Below, piece after piece: positions 25,678 through 33,687 of a stretch of DNA of 44,624 nucleotides (position 1 is its first letter; every line of letters begins with the position of its first letter). This stretch comes from Bacteroidota bacterium (GTDB lineage Bacteria > Bacteroidota > Bacteroidia > Bacteroidales > Prolixibacteraceae), in contig JAEYNZ010000146.1 of the NCBI GenBank assembly GCA_023412195.1, positions 1 to 44,624 on the forward strand, read 5' to 3'. Below the pieces are notes generated by a model. The model worked only from the letters and a program-made list of their open reading frames with translations, had not been told where the DNA came from and made no database searches. The position numbers and the translations under genes were made by a program.

Positions 25678-26481
25678 ATGGAAAAGAAAAAGATCCTATA
25701 TATTTCCCAGGAGATTACCCCCTACTTACCAGAGAGTGAGATGTCGGAAATAGCCCGTTACCTGCCTCAGGGTGTGCAGGAGAAAGGTCGTGAAATACGT
25801 ACATTTATGCCCCGTTACGGATGTGTTAACGAACGCAGAAACCAGTTGCATGAAGTTATCCGGTTATCGGGCATGAACCTGGTTATTGATGATACCGACC
25901 ACCCGCTCATCATTAAGGTAGCCTCCATACAGGCTGCCCGGATGCAGGTTTATTTTATTGATAATGAAGACTATTTCCACAGGAAACAGGTTGTTGCCAA
26001 TTCAAAGGGGGAAGAGTTTCCCGATAACGATGAAAGGGCATTGTTCTTTGCCCGCGGAGTTCTTGAAACCGTTATAAAATTAAGGTGGGCTCCCGATTTG
26101 ATTCATTGCCATGGATGGATCACTTCCCTTGTACCGCTTTTTATTAAAAAATATTATTATAATAACCCGCTTTTCATTAATTCCAAGGTAGTTTATTCGG
26201 TTTATGACGATGCATTCAAAAATCAATGGAACCCTGAAATTAAAAACAAGGTATTGTTCGACAGCATATCTCCTGAGGATGTTAAATGGCTCGATGAACC
26301 CGATTTTGTAAATTTGAGCAAACTGGCAATTGATTATTCCGATGCAGTCATCCAGGGTTCTGAAAACATCAATCCTGACCTTTCCAAATATATGTCTTCC
26401 AATGGTAAACCTTACCTTCCCTATCAGCCCAAAAGCATTTATATCGATGCCTACGACAAGTTTTATGAAAAGGTGTGGTAG
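25678..26481 (+). CDS. Glycogen/starch synthase N-terminal domain protein (GT5-like)
   Basis: Protein of 267 aa matching only the N-terminal Rossmann half of GT5 glycogen synthases: KKILYISQEITPYLPESE, DNDERALFFARGVLETV and DLIHCHGWITSLVP, which corresponds to the HGHDW-type region. The C-terminal ADP-glucose-binding half (normally about 200 further residues with an E-x7-E motif) is missing. There is no frameshift remnant downstream, so this is a natural short form rather than a broken gene. It may not be a functional synthase alone. From memory, Bacteroidetes commonly keep such a short protein beside panC/panD and a DUF4270 gene, as here. A well-formed promoter stands upstream. Confidence 0.85.
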   Translation: MEKKKILYISQEITPYLPESEMSEIARYLPQGVQEKGREIRTFMPRYGCVNERRNQLHEVIRLSGMNLVIDDTDHPLIIKVASIQAARMQVYFIDNEDYFHRKQVVANSKGEEFPDNDERALFFARGVLETVIKLRWAPDLIHCHGWITSLVPLFIKKYYYNNPLFINSKVVYSVYDDAFKNQWNPEIKNKVLFDSISPEDVKWLDEPDFVNLSKLAIDYSDAVIQGSENINPDLSKYMSSNGKPYLPYQPKSIYIDAYDKFYEKVW

Positions 26482-26556
26482 TTGTTAAAAAAAGAAATAT
26501 AAATGTAAAAAGATCAAAATTACATCCTGAAGATTAACTGCTTCATTGTTTTTTTA

Positions 26557-26564
26557 TACGTTTG
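26557..26564 (+). promoter_or_regulatory. Bacteroidetes-type -7 element for the DUF4270 gene
   Basis: TACGTTTG fits TAnnTTTG and lies 46 nt before the GTG start at 26611. No convincing -33 TTG is present at the standard spacing. Confidence 0.45.
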
Positions 26565-26610
26565 TCTAATTTTCCTGCCTAAAGGATAAAAATTAAAATC
26601 TGAAATTCAA

Positions 26611-27990
26611 GTGAAAGGAATAAAAATACTTCGTTGCTGCGCTTATGTTCTGTTAAGTTTTACCATGGCCTTCATCTCATCATGTAATGATCCCAATGAC
26701 CTTGGTATGGAATTGCTGCCTGCAACCGATCTCATCGAAGTCAGGAACATTGTAGAAACAAACAGCATTTCATCCTATACCTTTACAGAAAATCCCATAC
26801 GTACCGACGAACCAACAAAAAGCCTGCTGGGCAGCATGAATGACCCCCTTTTTGGTACGACAACAATAAATTTTGCGACACACTTCCGCCTGCGTGGCCT
26901 GCCCGACTATGGCACCAATACAGTTGTTGATTCTGTGAAACTGCACCTCTATTACAGGCTTATGTATGGTGATACTGTTACGCCCCAGGTTTTCAGGGTA
27001 TATGAACTGATCGATCCTATTTATGCCGATACTGCAAATGCCAGTGGCGTCTCTTCCAATTACCCGTATTACCAGAATGTTGATTTAAAATCGCTGGCTT
27101 CTGATTTCCTGCTTGGTGAAAGAGCTTATACACCGGTTGTCAGACTGGATTCCGCATCAAGGGATACTTTTTACCAATTGATAAACATACCAATCGATAA
27201 ATCGCTGGGAGAAAAACTTGTAAGTGCCACTCCGGAACAAATGGCTAATAATGATGTTTTCCTGCAGTTTTTTAGAGGACTGCTTATCGAATCACAAAAA
27301 CAAACAACAACAGGTGGCAGCATACTTACACTTGAAGCAGCTTATTCAAGTGCTTTCCAGGGTTCAGCCCTTGCTGTTTATTACAACAATGATGAAAATC
27401 TGGCGAAGGAAAGACCGGATACCCTGATGTACCATGCTTACCAGATCAGTCCGTCAAGTGCCCGTGTCAATTCAATTGAACAGGATTATTCAGCTACTCC
27501 CTTTTTTAACAGCCTGAATTCAGAAACGGCAGATGATTCCCTGGTTTATATACAGTCTGCCGGAGGGTTAAGATCAAAAATCTTAATTGAAAATCTGGGA
27601 TCATGGAAAGACTCTGTAAATACGGCCATAAACCGTGCTGAACTGGTGTTTCAGATCGATACGCTTGCCACAGATGTTAAGAAGTTCCCGCCACCATCAC
27701 GGCTGTTCTTAAGGTATATCAATCCCGATGGATTGGAAGCATGGCCCGCTGACTTTATCTTCAGTACTGCCTATTACGGTGGCACTCTTCGCAGCGACTA
27801 TACCTACCGCTTCAACATTACCCAGCACATGCAGAACATCATCGAGGATCAAGGTGACAAAATTGGAAACAGGGGGTTCTACCTGAGTACCCTTGGCATT
27901 AACAGTGAAGTGAACCGGGTGGTTTTAAAGGGCGCCAATAGCCAGACCGGCATAAAATTAATTGTTACCTATTCAAAATACTTACAGTAA
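26611..27990 (+). CDS. DUF4270 family lipoprotein
   Basis: Envelope lipoprotein of 459 aa of unknown function. The signal sequence ends FISSC (Cys25), followed by NDPNDLGMELLP, the characteristic DUF4270 opening. The body is beta-rich with repeated NRAELVFQID-type segments and ends in KLIVTYSKYL. The start is GTG at 26611: no ATG lies in frame before the lipobox except one inside the hydrophobic core, so GTG is well supported. The neighbouring GT5-like gene and panCD form a context that I recall as common in Bacteroidetes. It is followed by a strong bidirectional terminator. Confidence 0.9.
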   Translation: MKGIKILRCCAYVLLSFTMAFISSCNDPNDLGMELLPATDLIEVRNIVETNSISSYTFTENPIRTDEPTKSLLGSMNDPLFGTTTINFATHFRLRGLPDYGTNTVVDSVKLHLYYRLMYGDTVTPQVFRVYELIDPIYADTANASGVSSNYPYYQNVDLKSLASDFLLGERAYTPVVRLDSASRDTFYQLINIPIDKSLGEKLVSATPEQMANNDVFLQFFRGLLIESQKQTTTGGSILTLEAAYSSAFQGSALAVYYNNDENLAKERPDTLMYHAYQISPSSARVNSIEQDYSATPFFNSLNSETADDSLVYIQSAGGLRSKILIENLGSWKDSVNTAINRAELVFQIDTLATDVKKFPPPSRLFLRYINPDGLEAWPADFIFSTAYYGGTLRSDYTYRFNITQHMQNIIEDQGDKIGNRGFYLSTLGINSEVNRVVLKGANSQTGIKLIVTYSKYLQ

Positions 27991-28002
27991 GAGTTTTTAG
28001 CT

Positions 28003-28052
28003 TTTAAAAAAAGGAAGGGGCGGCTGAAATTCAGCCGCCCCTTCCTTTTTTC
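28003..28052. terminator. Strong bidirectional intrinsic terminator
   Basis: A perfect inverted repeat of 18 bp (28011-28028 with 28030-28047) has an A-run on its left and a T-run on its right, so it can terminate transcription from both sides. It sits between the convergent DUF4270 and DUF4252 genes. Confidence 0.93.
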
Positions 28053-28059
28053 CTGAACA

Positions 28060-29004
28060 TTATTCCTTCGTTTTTATCCTGATCGTGGTTTTATCCGTTT
28101 TATCATTCTTTTTTGTTATCTCTATGCTTTGAATATTATCCTGTGAAATCTTTCTGATATCATCAGATTTGACCTTTTTCCCATTGATGTAATATACAGT
28201 TGATGTATCACCTGGTTCGCTTAGAAATATCGGATTCCGCTGATATTTTTCGGCCATTTCACGGTATCTTTCTCCCATTATCCTTTGCTTTTCAACTATA
28301 TGCTTTGTCTGCTCCTCTATCTGCCTGCGTTGTTCATCAGTCATGAAATGCTGTTTTTCTGCCATCTCCCTCATTTGCCTGCTCATCTCCTGAATCCTTT
28401 CTTCTGAAAAATGCTGATCAGGAGGAGCAATAAATACTGCCCTGGGTCCGCTGCCACTAATCTTATACAGGTTTTCAAGCCCCCTGAGGTTCAATGCCTG
28501 GCTCAGCTGTGAAACATTCTTAAGGTCAATATTCCCCTGCAGCTCTATCAGCTGAGTCATAACCGGCGACTTGGTTACAAGAGCTACCGATTCAACTTTA
28601 TCCTGGTTCTTTTTCAGGTACACTTTCACATCCTCTCCCATCTGTTTTTCTGTTTTCAAAAGGGTGAAATTATTCTTTGAATAATGCTGTAAAAATAACT
28701 GGTGCATCTCATCATCCGATGTTTTATCAGCTTCTCCCGGAGCAGCAGGACTTTTCCAGTTGCTTTGGGTTACAACAAGTATGTTGTCAAGGCTTTTCAG
28801 TGCATCAAACACCGGTGATTTTTCATCTATATTTCTTTTTTTGACATATAAATCAAACATATCACTGGTGATGCGGCTTGCACTAAATCCATCCCTGTCA
28901 GAATACTTCCGGGTCAGTTCTTCAAACAATCCTGCCTGTCCCACACCTGCAAAAGGTATCAGACAAACCATTAAAATCAAAATCATTGTTTTCATTGCTT
29001 TCAT
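28060..29004 (-). CDS. DUF4252-like secreted protein with C-terminal plug-like tail
   Basis: Exported protein of 314 aa; signal peptide with cleavage near VGQA. Residues about 25-175 match the DUF4252 pattern (LFEELTRKYSDRDGFSASRI, then LKSLDNILVVTQ), a domain often encoded beside ECF sigma factors in Bacteroidetes. A charged coiled-coil of M-x-E-K-Q repeats follows (about 205-255). The last 50 residues (TVYYINGKKVKSDDIRKIS, IQSIEITKK, TTIRIKTK) resemble the TonB-plug-like tail seen in some BlaR/M56 proteins. It is the third gene of a sigma / anti-sigma-like operon, 5 nt after the previous stop. It may be a sensor or effector of that regulon; the function is not known. Confidence 0.82.
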   Translation of the reverse strand: MKAMKTMILILMVCLIPFAGVGQAGLFEELTRKYSDRDGFSASRITSDMFDLYVKKRNIDEKSPVFDALKSLDNILVVTQSNWKSPAAPGEADKTSDDEMHQLFLQHYSKNNFTLLKTEKQMGEDVKVYLKKNQDKVESVALVTKSPVMTQLIELQGNIDLKNVSQLSQALNLRGLENLYKISGSGPRAVFIAPPDQHFSEERIQEMSRQMREMAEKQHFMTDEQRRQIEEQTKHIVEKQRIMGERYREMAEKYQRNPIFLSEPGDTSTVYYINGKKVKSDDIRKISQDNIQSIEITKKNDKTDKTTIRIKTKE

Positions 29005-29009
29005 ATTTA

Positions 29010-29444
29010 TCAGTTGATTATTATTTCCACATTCTCATCTACCCAAAGAACAAGCATTTCCTCCTCCTCAGCAGGCTGAATGCTCTGCGAAACCTGGAAT
29101 AAAGCCTGTTCCATTACAAAAAAATCATTTTCCATTTTTTGCATCCTGTCATTCCTGATTCCCATAAAAACGGTCATAACGATCAGTACAGATGCAGCAG
29201 CCGAAGTGAATCTGTATAACCACATCTTTCTAACTTTTGCCTTTTGCTGTTTCTGCGTTATGTTATTAAAAACCGACTCTTCGAGGTCAGATGGTACAAA
29301 TGCCTCTGCTTCGTAAAAACCGAATATATCGTTTTCTGCCGACGGGGTTCCTGCTGTTGTATAAGTTTCTTTAAGCAGTTTTTCTTCTTCAAGTGAAGTT
29401 TCCCCATTATAATATTTCTCCAGTAATCTGTCGTTTGTCTTCAT
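29010..29444 (-). CDS. Putative anti-sigma factor, single-pass membrane protein
   Basis: Protein of 144 aa from ATG 29444 (a TTG at 29462 is also in frame). The cytoplasmic N-terminus reads LLEKYYNGETSLEEEKLL, the acidic opening typical of Bacteroidetes FecR-like and other anti-sigma proteins. One membrane segment lies near 80-97 (FTSAAASVLIVMTVFMGI), and a short periplasmic tail contains coiled-coil-like residues. It overlaps the end of the sigma-factor gene by 38 bp, so expression is likely coupled. No zinc-binding HxxxCxxC motif was seen. The anti-sigma role is inferred from topology and position. Confidence 0.75.
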   Translation of the reverse strand: MKTNDRLLEKYYNGETSLEEEKLLKETYTTAGTPSAENDIFGFYEAEAFVPSDLEESVFNNITQKQQKAKVRKMWLYRFTSAAASVLIVMTVFMGIRNDRMQKMENDFFVMEQALFQVSQSIQPAEEEEMLVLWVDENVEIIIN

Positions 29445-29931
29445 AATTGTAAATTTTTTCAATCTCTTCTTTTACCTTTTGTCTTGCTCTCGATAATATA
29501 ACCCTGATGTTTGTCACCTCGAGTCCGGTAACAGCATTTATTTCCTCAAAGGATAAGCCGTCGATGTCGCGCATTCTGATAACCTCCTTATATTTATCGG
29601 GCAGGTTTGCAATAATCCTTTGAACGTGCTCATATTTTTCGTTTACTTCAGGGTTCATATCTTCAGCTTCCAAATATTCATATTTACAATCCTCCAGTGA
29701 GAGAGGCTTCTTTTTTTTCAATATATCGAAGCTGTAGTTTTTTGCCATTGTAAAGATGTATGCCTGCTGATGATGACATTTCTCAAGCTCATGTCTTTTA
29801 TTCCACAGCTTCAGCATCAGTTCCTGAACTGCATCCCTTGTTTCATCCTCACTTTTCAGTATCCTTTTCAACATGGGATACAACTTCCGTGAATAAGGCA
29901 ATACATTGTTTTTAAATTCTATATCTGTCAT
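29407..29931 (-). CDS. ECF-type RNA polymerase sigma factor
   Basis: Sigma-70 family, extracytoplasmic-function group, 174 aa. The region 2 core is seen in DETRDAVQELMLKLWNKR and QQAYIFTMAKNYSFDILKKK. Region 4, about residues 105-160, includes LPDKYKEVIRMRDIDGLSFEEI and the helix-turn-helix TGLEVTNIRVILSRARQKV. It is the first gene of a minus-strand operon with an anti-sigma-like protein and a DUF4252 protein, and probably controls that operon and further targets. No consensus TAnnTTTG element is visible on the minus strand just upstream, which would fit autoregulation from an alternative promoter. Confidence 0.93.
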   Translation of the reverse strand: MTDIEFKNNVLPYSRKLYPMLKRILKSEDETRDAVQELMLKLWNKRHELEKCHHQQAYIFTMAKNYSFDILKKKKPLSLEDCKYEYLEAEDMNPEVNEKYEHVQRIIANLPDKYKEVIRMRDIDGLSFEEINAVTGLEVTNIRVILSRARQKVKEEIEKIYNYEDKRQITGEIL

Positions 29932-30051
29932 TTAACTGTCTGCCAATTTGCTTTCTGATAACTTTGACGACTACCGGTTAAATTTATAACAGCTGAAGCT
30001 GAAATTTCCTGTTATTTAATCTGCAAATCTTTTTTATTAACCTTAAAAATA

Positions 30052-30059
30052 TAATTTTG
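30052..30059 (+). promoter_or_regulatory. Bacteroidetes-type -7 element for mntP
   Basis: TAATTTTG matches TAnnTTTG. It ends only 14 nt before the mntP ATG (30074), so the transcript leader would be under 10 nt. A -33 TTG is not obvious. Confidence 0.45.
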
Positions 30060-30073
30060 CGACTTTTTGTGTG

Positions 30074-30643
30074 ATGAGTTATTCCCATTTTATGGTATTC
30101 CTGATTACAGGTATCGGACTTAGCTTCGATTCGTTTGCCGTATCTGTATCTTGTGGTGTGATGAAGCAGGAAATCCGTTTCCTGCAGGCTGTCCGCATAG
30201 CATTCTCGCTGGCCTTGTTTCAAACCATTTTCCCTGTTGCAGGATGGTTGGCGGGTACATCGCTTCAGCCATTGGTAGAATCGATTGGCCACTGGCTGGC
30301 ATTCAGCCTGCTTACCCTGATCGGTTTAAAAATGATTGCTGAAGGAATAAGCAAGGAAGGGCCGCTCAGAAATTTCAATCCCCTCCAGGTAAAAATGATA
30401 CTCTGGATGGCTGTTGCTACAAGCCTCGATTCAATGGTAGTAGGTTTTACTTTCGGATTTCTCGATACACCAATTATAATCCCTGTCCTGATCATCGGAA
30501 GTGTAACCTTTATAGCTTCCATGCTTGGAATGTTATTTGGCAAGAGTATTCCCAGCAACCGAAGCCATCAGTCACTTGTACTGGGAGGAATCATTCTTAC
30601 TGGTATGGGATTTAAGATTCTGGCTCAACACCTCTGGTTTTAA
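30074..30643 (+). CDS. mntP: Putative manganese efflux pump, MntP-type
   Basis: Six-transmembrane cation exporter of 189 aa, expected to lower cytoplasmic Mn(II). The two family motifs are both present: GLSFDSFAVSVSCGV near the N-terminus and ATSLDSMVVGFTFG in the second half, each with the membrane-embedded Asp. Hydrophobic segments and length fit MntP/DUF204. ATG 30074 is preferred to the GTG one codon upstream. It lies only 3 nt before the tRNA-dihydrouridine synthase gene, so the two are co-transcribed. No Mn-riboswitch-like structure fits in the short leader. Confidence 0.9.
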   Translation: MSYSHFMVFLITGIGLSFDSFAVSVSCGVMKQEIRFLQAVRIAFSLALFQTIFPVAGWLAGTSLQPLVESIGHWLAFSLLTLIGLKMIAEGISKEGPLRNFNPLQVKMILWMAVATSLDSMVVGFTFGFLDTPIIIPVLIIGSVTFIASMLGMLFGKSIPSNRSHQSLVLGGIILTGMGFKILAQHLWF

Positions 30644-30646
30644 AAC

Positions 30647-31654
30647 ATGAAAATAGGTAACCTCATACTCGAAGGTATTCCGCTTTTTCTTGCCCCCATG
30701 GAAGATGTCACCTACAAGTCGTTCAGGTGGATGTGTAAGAAGTATGGGGCTGATGTAATGTATACTGAATTTGTATCCTCAGAAGCACTGGTTCGCGATG
30801 TCCAGAAAACAAGGCAGAAGATGGTGCTCCATGATTTTGACCGCCCTGTAGCTGTACAGATCTATGGACATCAGATAAGCTCCATGGTGCATGCAGCAAA
30901 GTTAGCCGAAGAAATGGAACCCGACTTCATCGACATCAACTTTGGCTGCCCCATGAAAAAAATCATCAGGCATGGTGCAGGGGCAGCCATGCTGCAAGAC
31001 CTGCCTAAAATGCAACAGATGGCTGCGGCCATTGTAAAAGCTGTTAAACTTCCGGTCACTGCAAAAACCCGCCTTGGCTGGAATAACACCGATAAACCTG
31101 TAATGGAAGCAGCTCTGCGGTTACAGGATGCAGGCATTGAAGCCCTTGCCATACATGGGCGCACGCGTGAACAGTTATATACCGGCACAGCAGACTGGAC
31201 TCTGATCGGTGAAGTGAAAAATAACCCTAAAATTAAAATACCCATCATAGGGAACGGTGATATTACCGACGGACCTAAAGCTGCAGAATTGCTTCAGCAG
31301 ACCGGGGTTGATGCCCTTATGGTAGGCCGTGCATCCATTGGACGCCCCTGGATCTTCAGGGAAATAAAACATTTCCTGCAAACCGGAACGAACCTGCCCT
31401 CTCCCACTGTTTCGGAAGTGGTAGACAATGTAAGGGAGCAGTTACAGCTGAACCTCGAATGGAAAGACAATGAACGCTCTGCCATCCTGATGATGCGCCG
31501 TCATTTTGCCAGGTATTTTCCGGGCCTTCAAAACTTCCGTGACCTGAAAATCAGGCTGCTGCGGGCTGAAACAAATAATGAAGTCAATGTAATTCTCGAT
31601 GAGATCGTTGAAAAATACGGACACCTTTACCCTGTGTATTCAGAACAGCTGTAA
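30647..31654 (+). CDS. dusB: tRNA-dihydrouridine synthase, DusB-like
   Basis: FMN enzyme reducing uridines in the tRNA D-loop. Signatures: LFLAPMEDVTYKSFR at the N-terminus, IDINFGCPMKKI with the catalytic Cys101, VTAKTRLGW, ALAIHGRTREQ, IPIIGNGDI, and DALMVGRASIGRPWIF. The length of 335 aa is normal, with a C-terminal helical tRNA-binding domain (MMRRHFARYFPGLQNFRDLK). DusB-type is the most probable of the Dus groups in Bacteroidetes; the exact modified position cannot be deduced. It forms an operon with mntP. Confidence 0.93.
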   Translation: MKIGNLILEGIPLFLAPMEDVTYKSFRWMCKKYGADVMYTEFVSSEALVRDVQKTRQKMVLHDFDRPVAVQIYGHQISSMVHAAKLAEEMEPDFIDINFGCPMKKIIRHGAGAAMLQDLPKMQQMAAAIVKAVKLPVTAKTRLGWNNTDKPVMEAALRLQDAGIEALAIHGRTREQLYTGTADWTLIGEVKNNPKIKIPIIGNGDITDGPKAAELLQQTGVDALMVGRASIGRPWIFREIKHFLQTGTNLPSPTVSEVVDNVREQLQLNLEWKDNERSAILMMRRHFARYFPGLQNFRDLKIRLLRAETNNEVNVILDEIVEKYGHLYPVYSEQL

Positions 31655-31859
31655 GTTATAAGTACAGGGCTGCTGAAAAACCGCTAATAAATACGACCAG
31701 GACAGCATGCATGCATGTACCGGCAGGCAAACGATTCCTTAACTATTCCCATGATCCATCTTTCAACATAATTTTTGCATCTGGGAGAGGTGCTGCCTGC
31801 CTGTATTTCTTCAGGTTGTAATATGAAATTACTGCCCGTGCCTGCAGATAGAAAAAATC

Positions 31860-32906
31860 TCATATTTCCCTGTTCATGGAAATGGCTGCAAACTTTTCAA
31901 GGTCCACAAGCATGTCATAACTATAGCGTACAAACATTTTTCCTATTTTATAGTGATGCATAGGCTTCACCTCCTCGCCCAGAGCCAGTTTCACCAATGC
32001 TTCAGGAATGTTCTGGCCGGCACCCACTGCAAGGTACACCCAGGCAGGAATGCGCGGGTTGATTTCTATCAGGTAATATTCACCCAATTTTGTCTTGATC
32101 AGTTCCAGTTCCATGCCACCCCTCCACTTCGACTGTGAAATCAGGGAACGGGTCAGTTCCATCATCTTTTCATCGGCAAGGGTTATTCCCCCCCATGCTT
32201 TACCCTTATCCGTTATGTATTGTTTCCGCATGGGCACTGCTGCAATGGTGTTGCCATTACCATCGCCCAGGGCAACTACGTTCACCTCGGTACCCGATAC
32301 AAATTCCTGGGCTATAACCGGCAGCCCCCATTTAGCAGATATCTTCATGAAAGCCTGCTTCACCTGCTCTTTATTATTGGCCTGCCAGGCATCGTAAAAC
32401 TGCCCTTTTACCATAACCGGGTAATCAAATTTTTCTTCCATTTCCGTAATCTGACCAAGGCTTCCCAGGTTCAGGCTCGGAGGAACCTTGATCCCGTATT
32501 TTTTCCCGAATTCCGGAAGCCTGTGCTTTTCACGCTCCTGGAACTGCTCCAGAAGAGGCAAAAACATGTGGATCCCTAGATTAAGCAGCCGTTCTTCATT
32601 CTTCATAAACGAAAACAGTTCAGCATCAAAATTGGGAACCAGCACATCAAGCTTTTCCTGCTGGTGAATGTATTCTACCCGCTCGATCAGTTCATCCGAA
32701 CCGGCAGAAGGATACGGCACCTGGAAAATCCGGTCGCAAAGGCCTTCCATGTAAATACCGGGCTCCAGATTCTCATAAACAAGGCCGATCACACGCACAT
32801 CAAAATCAGCTGATTCCTTCACACCCCTGATAAAAGGAACGCCCGGACCAGGATTATCGGTATTGTTAAGGCCTGTTACGGCCAGGGTAATGGATCGTTT
32901 CGTCAT
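31860..32906 (-). CDS. ATP-grasp ligase, carbamoyl-phosphate-synthase-like
   Basis: ATP-grasp protein of 348 aa that would activate a carboxylate by phosphorylation and join it to an amine or other nucleophile. The N-terminus (SITLAVTGLNNTDNPGPG) is a Rossmann-like pre-ATP-grasp region. In the grasp fold, PVMVKGQF (Lys167) and VIAQEFVSGTEVNVVALGD are present, and the metal-binding Glu281-x-Asn283-Pro-Arg285 (LIEINPRIP) is intact, so an active enzyme is expected. Product and substrate are unknown. It begins 6 nt after the PqqD-like gene; the two form a minus-strand operon, which suggests that the ligase works on a peptide or carrier bound by the small protein. Confidence 0.87.
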   Translation of the reverse strand: MTKRSITLAVTGLNNTDNPGPGVPFIRGVKESADFDVRVIGLVYENLEPGIYMEGLCDRIFQVPYPSAGSDELIERVEYIHQQEKLDVLVPNFDAELFSFMKNEERLLNLGIHMFLPLLEQFQEREKHRLPEFGKKYGIKVPPSLNLGSLGQITEMEEKFDYPVMVKGQFYDAWQANNKEQVKQAFMKISAKWGLPVIAQEFVSGTEVNVVALGDGNGNTIAAVPMRKQYITDKGKAWGGITLADEKMMELTRSLISQSKWRGGMELELIKTKLGEYYLIEINPRIPAWVYLAVGAGQNIPEALVKLALGEEVKPMHHYKIGKMFVRYSYDMLVDLEKFAAISMNREI

Positions 32907-32912
32907 ATGGCT

Positions 32913-33176
32913 TTAATTAAATTCATGAGGATTTTCCTGAACAACAATCTGGTGATACTTCAACAGTGAACAAAACTCATAAAAATCCTTCTCGAATGTC
33001 AATTCGTCTACCTCATATTTTGCAGAAAAAGCTTCAAATATCTCTCCATATTCTTTACCTTCAGATAACAACCTGATCAACTCAAGCCCCACAGGGTTCA
33101 TACTGAACGAATCGCCAGTATTTGAGTTAAAAACAAAACCGTTATCGCTGATTTTAACTTCCTTGATTATCTTCAT
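32913..33176 (-). CDS. PqqD-like small protein (possible RiPP recognition element)
   Basis: 87 aa from ATG 33176; the open frame extends 25 codons further upstream, but that part would lie before the predicted transcription start. The sequence follows the PqqD winged-helix pattern: KISDNGFVFNSNTGDSFSMN, PVGLELIRLLSEGKEYGEI, and DFYEFCSLLKYHQIV. PqqD and related RRE domains bind leader peptides for modifying enzymes. It is directly followed by an ATP-grasp ligase. Similarity is by pattern only, so a stand-alone regulatory or carrier role is possible. Confidence 0.75.
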   Translation of the reverse strand: MKIIKEVKISDNGFVFNSNTGDSFSMNPVGLELIRLLSEGKEYGEIFEAFSAKYEVDELTFEKDFYEFCSLLKYHQIVVQENPHEFN

Positions 33177-33217
33177 ATATACTGACTTATTAGTATGGAG
33201 AATATGGAATGGTTTTG

Positions 33218-33247
33218 CAAAAGTGCAACATCGCAACCTTAAGTCAA
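33218..33247 (-). promoter_or_regulatory. Candidate promoter of the PqqD-like/ATP-grasp operon
   Basis: On the minus strand a -33 TTG (33247-33245) and a -7 CACTTTTG (33225-33218; one mismatch to TAnnTTTG) are 19 nt apart. The expected transcript start near 33211 supports ATG 33176 as the PqqD-like start. Confidence 0.5.
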
Positions 33248-33589
33248 CCATCTATGCGAATTTATGAAAAATTATTTCAGAAATCTGCCTGCGTTCCATT
33301 TATCTGCAGGTAACATTTGTGCCTTATCTTCATTTAAAATTTTTATGACCCTTTGAAGCTGGTCTGCCAAATCACTAAGTAACATTCTCAATGACCTCTC
33401 CCGTTATATTCTTTTACTGCCTCAACCTGAATGATATTGAAAAGTAAAAAAGGAACACAGGAAGAAATCGGGCCATGACAATATCAAGGCTATACATGGT
33501 CCAGAGTAAATTCAATTAAACACGAAGTTGATCACTGATTGGTGCGTCTTTCGAACCGGGCCGGAATGCAAAAAGCAACAATTATGAAA
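33248..33589. other. Gene-poor stretch between two minus-strand operons
   Basis: No convincing long gene on either strand. The only notable element is a 37-codon minus-strand frame (33272-33385), listed separately. A short minus-strand frame ending in TGA just before it (ending VEAVKEYNGRGH) has no start codon that I can support. No repeat, RNA gene or mobile-element mark was seen. Confidence 0.5.
33272..33385 (-). CDS. Possible small protein, 37 aa
   Basis: ATG 33385 to TAA 33272 encodes a short peptide with an amphipathic helical first half (LLSDLADQLQRVIKILNED) and a basic tail ending NAGRFLK. It is in the same direction as, and 95 nt before, the PqqD-like gene, but upstream of the candidate promoter of that operon. 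No core-like Cys, Ser/Thr or Asp/Glu-rich end marks it as a modified-peptide precursor. A chance frame of this length is common, so confidence is low. Confidence 0.2.
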   Translation of the reverse strand: MLLSDLADQLQRVIKILNEDKAQMLPADKWNAGRFLK

Positions 33590-33624
33590 AGAAAAAGGCT
33601 GCCCCCCTGAAGAGACAGCCTTAA
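33590..33624 (-). terminator. Intrinsic terminator of the SusCD operon
   Basis: On the minus strand a stem of AAGGCTG with CAGCCTT (33622-33616 and 33601-33595) is followed by a T-run (A-run at 33592-33596 on the plus strand). It lies just after the stop of the accessory lipoprotein gene, so it ends the susC-susD-lipoprotein transcript. Confidence 0.75.
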
Positions 33625-33687
33625 CTTTTTAATTGCCAGAACTTCTGTTCTACAATCACAGTATCTGTGAACAAAAACTTTCTTTAA

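Noticed and set aside
29959..29966. TAACTTTG on the plus strand as an mntP promoter
   Set aside because: It matches the -7 consensus, but lacks a -33 at the right distance, and a closer match stands at 30052.
31655..31859. Short GCATGCATGCATG repeat and possible regulatory region between dusB and the ATP-grasp gene
   Set aside because: A single short alternating run without further copies, hairpin plus T-run or promoter match.
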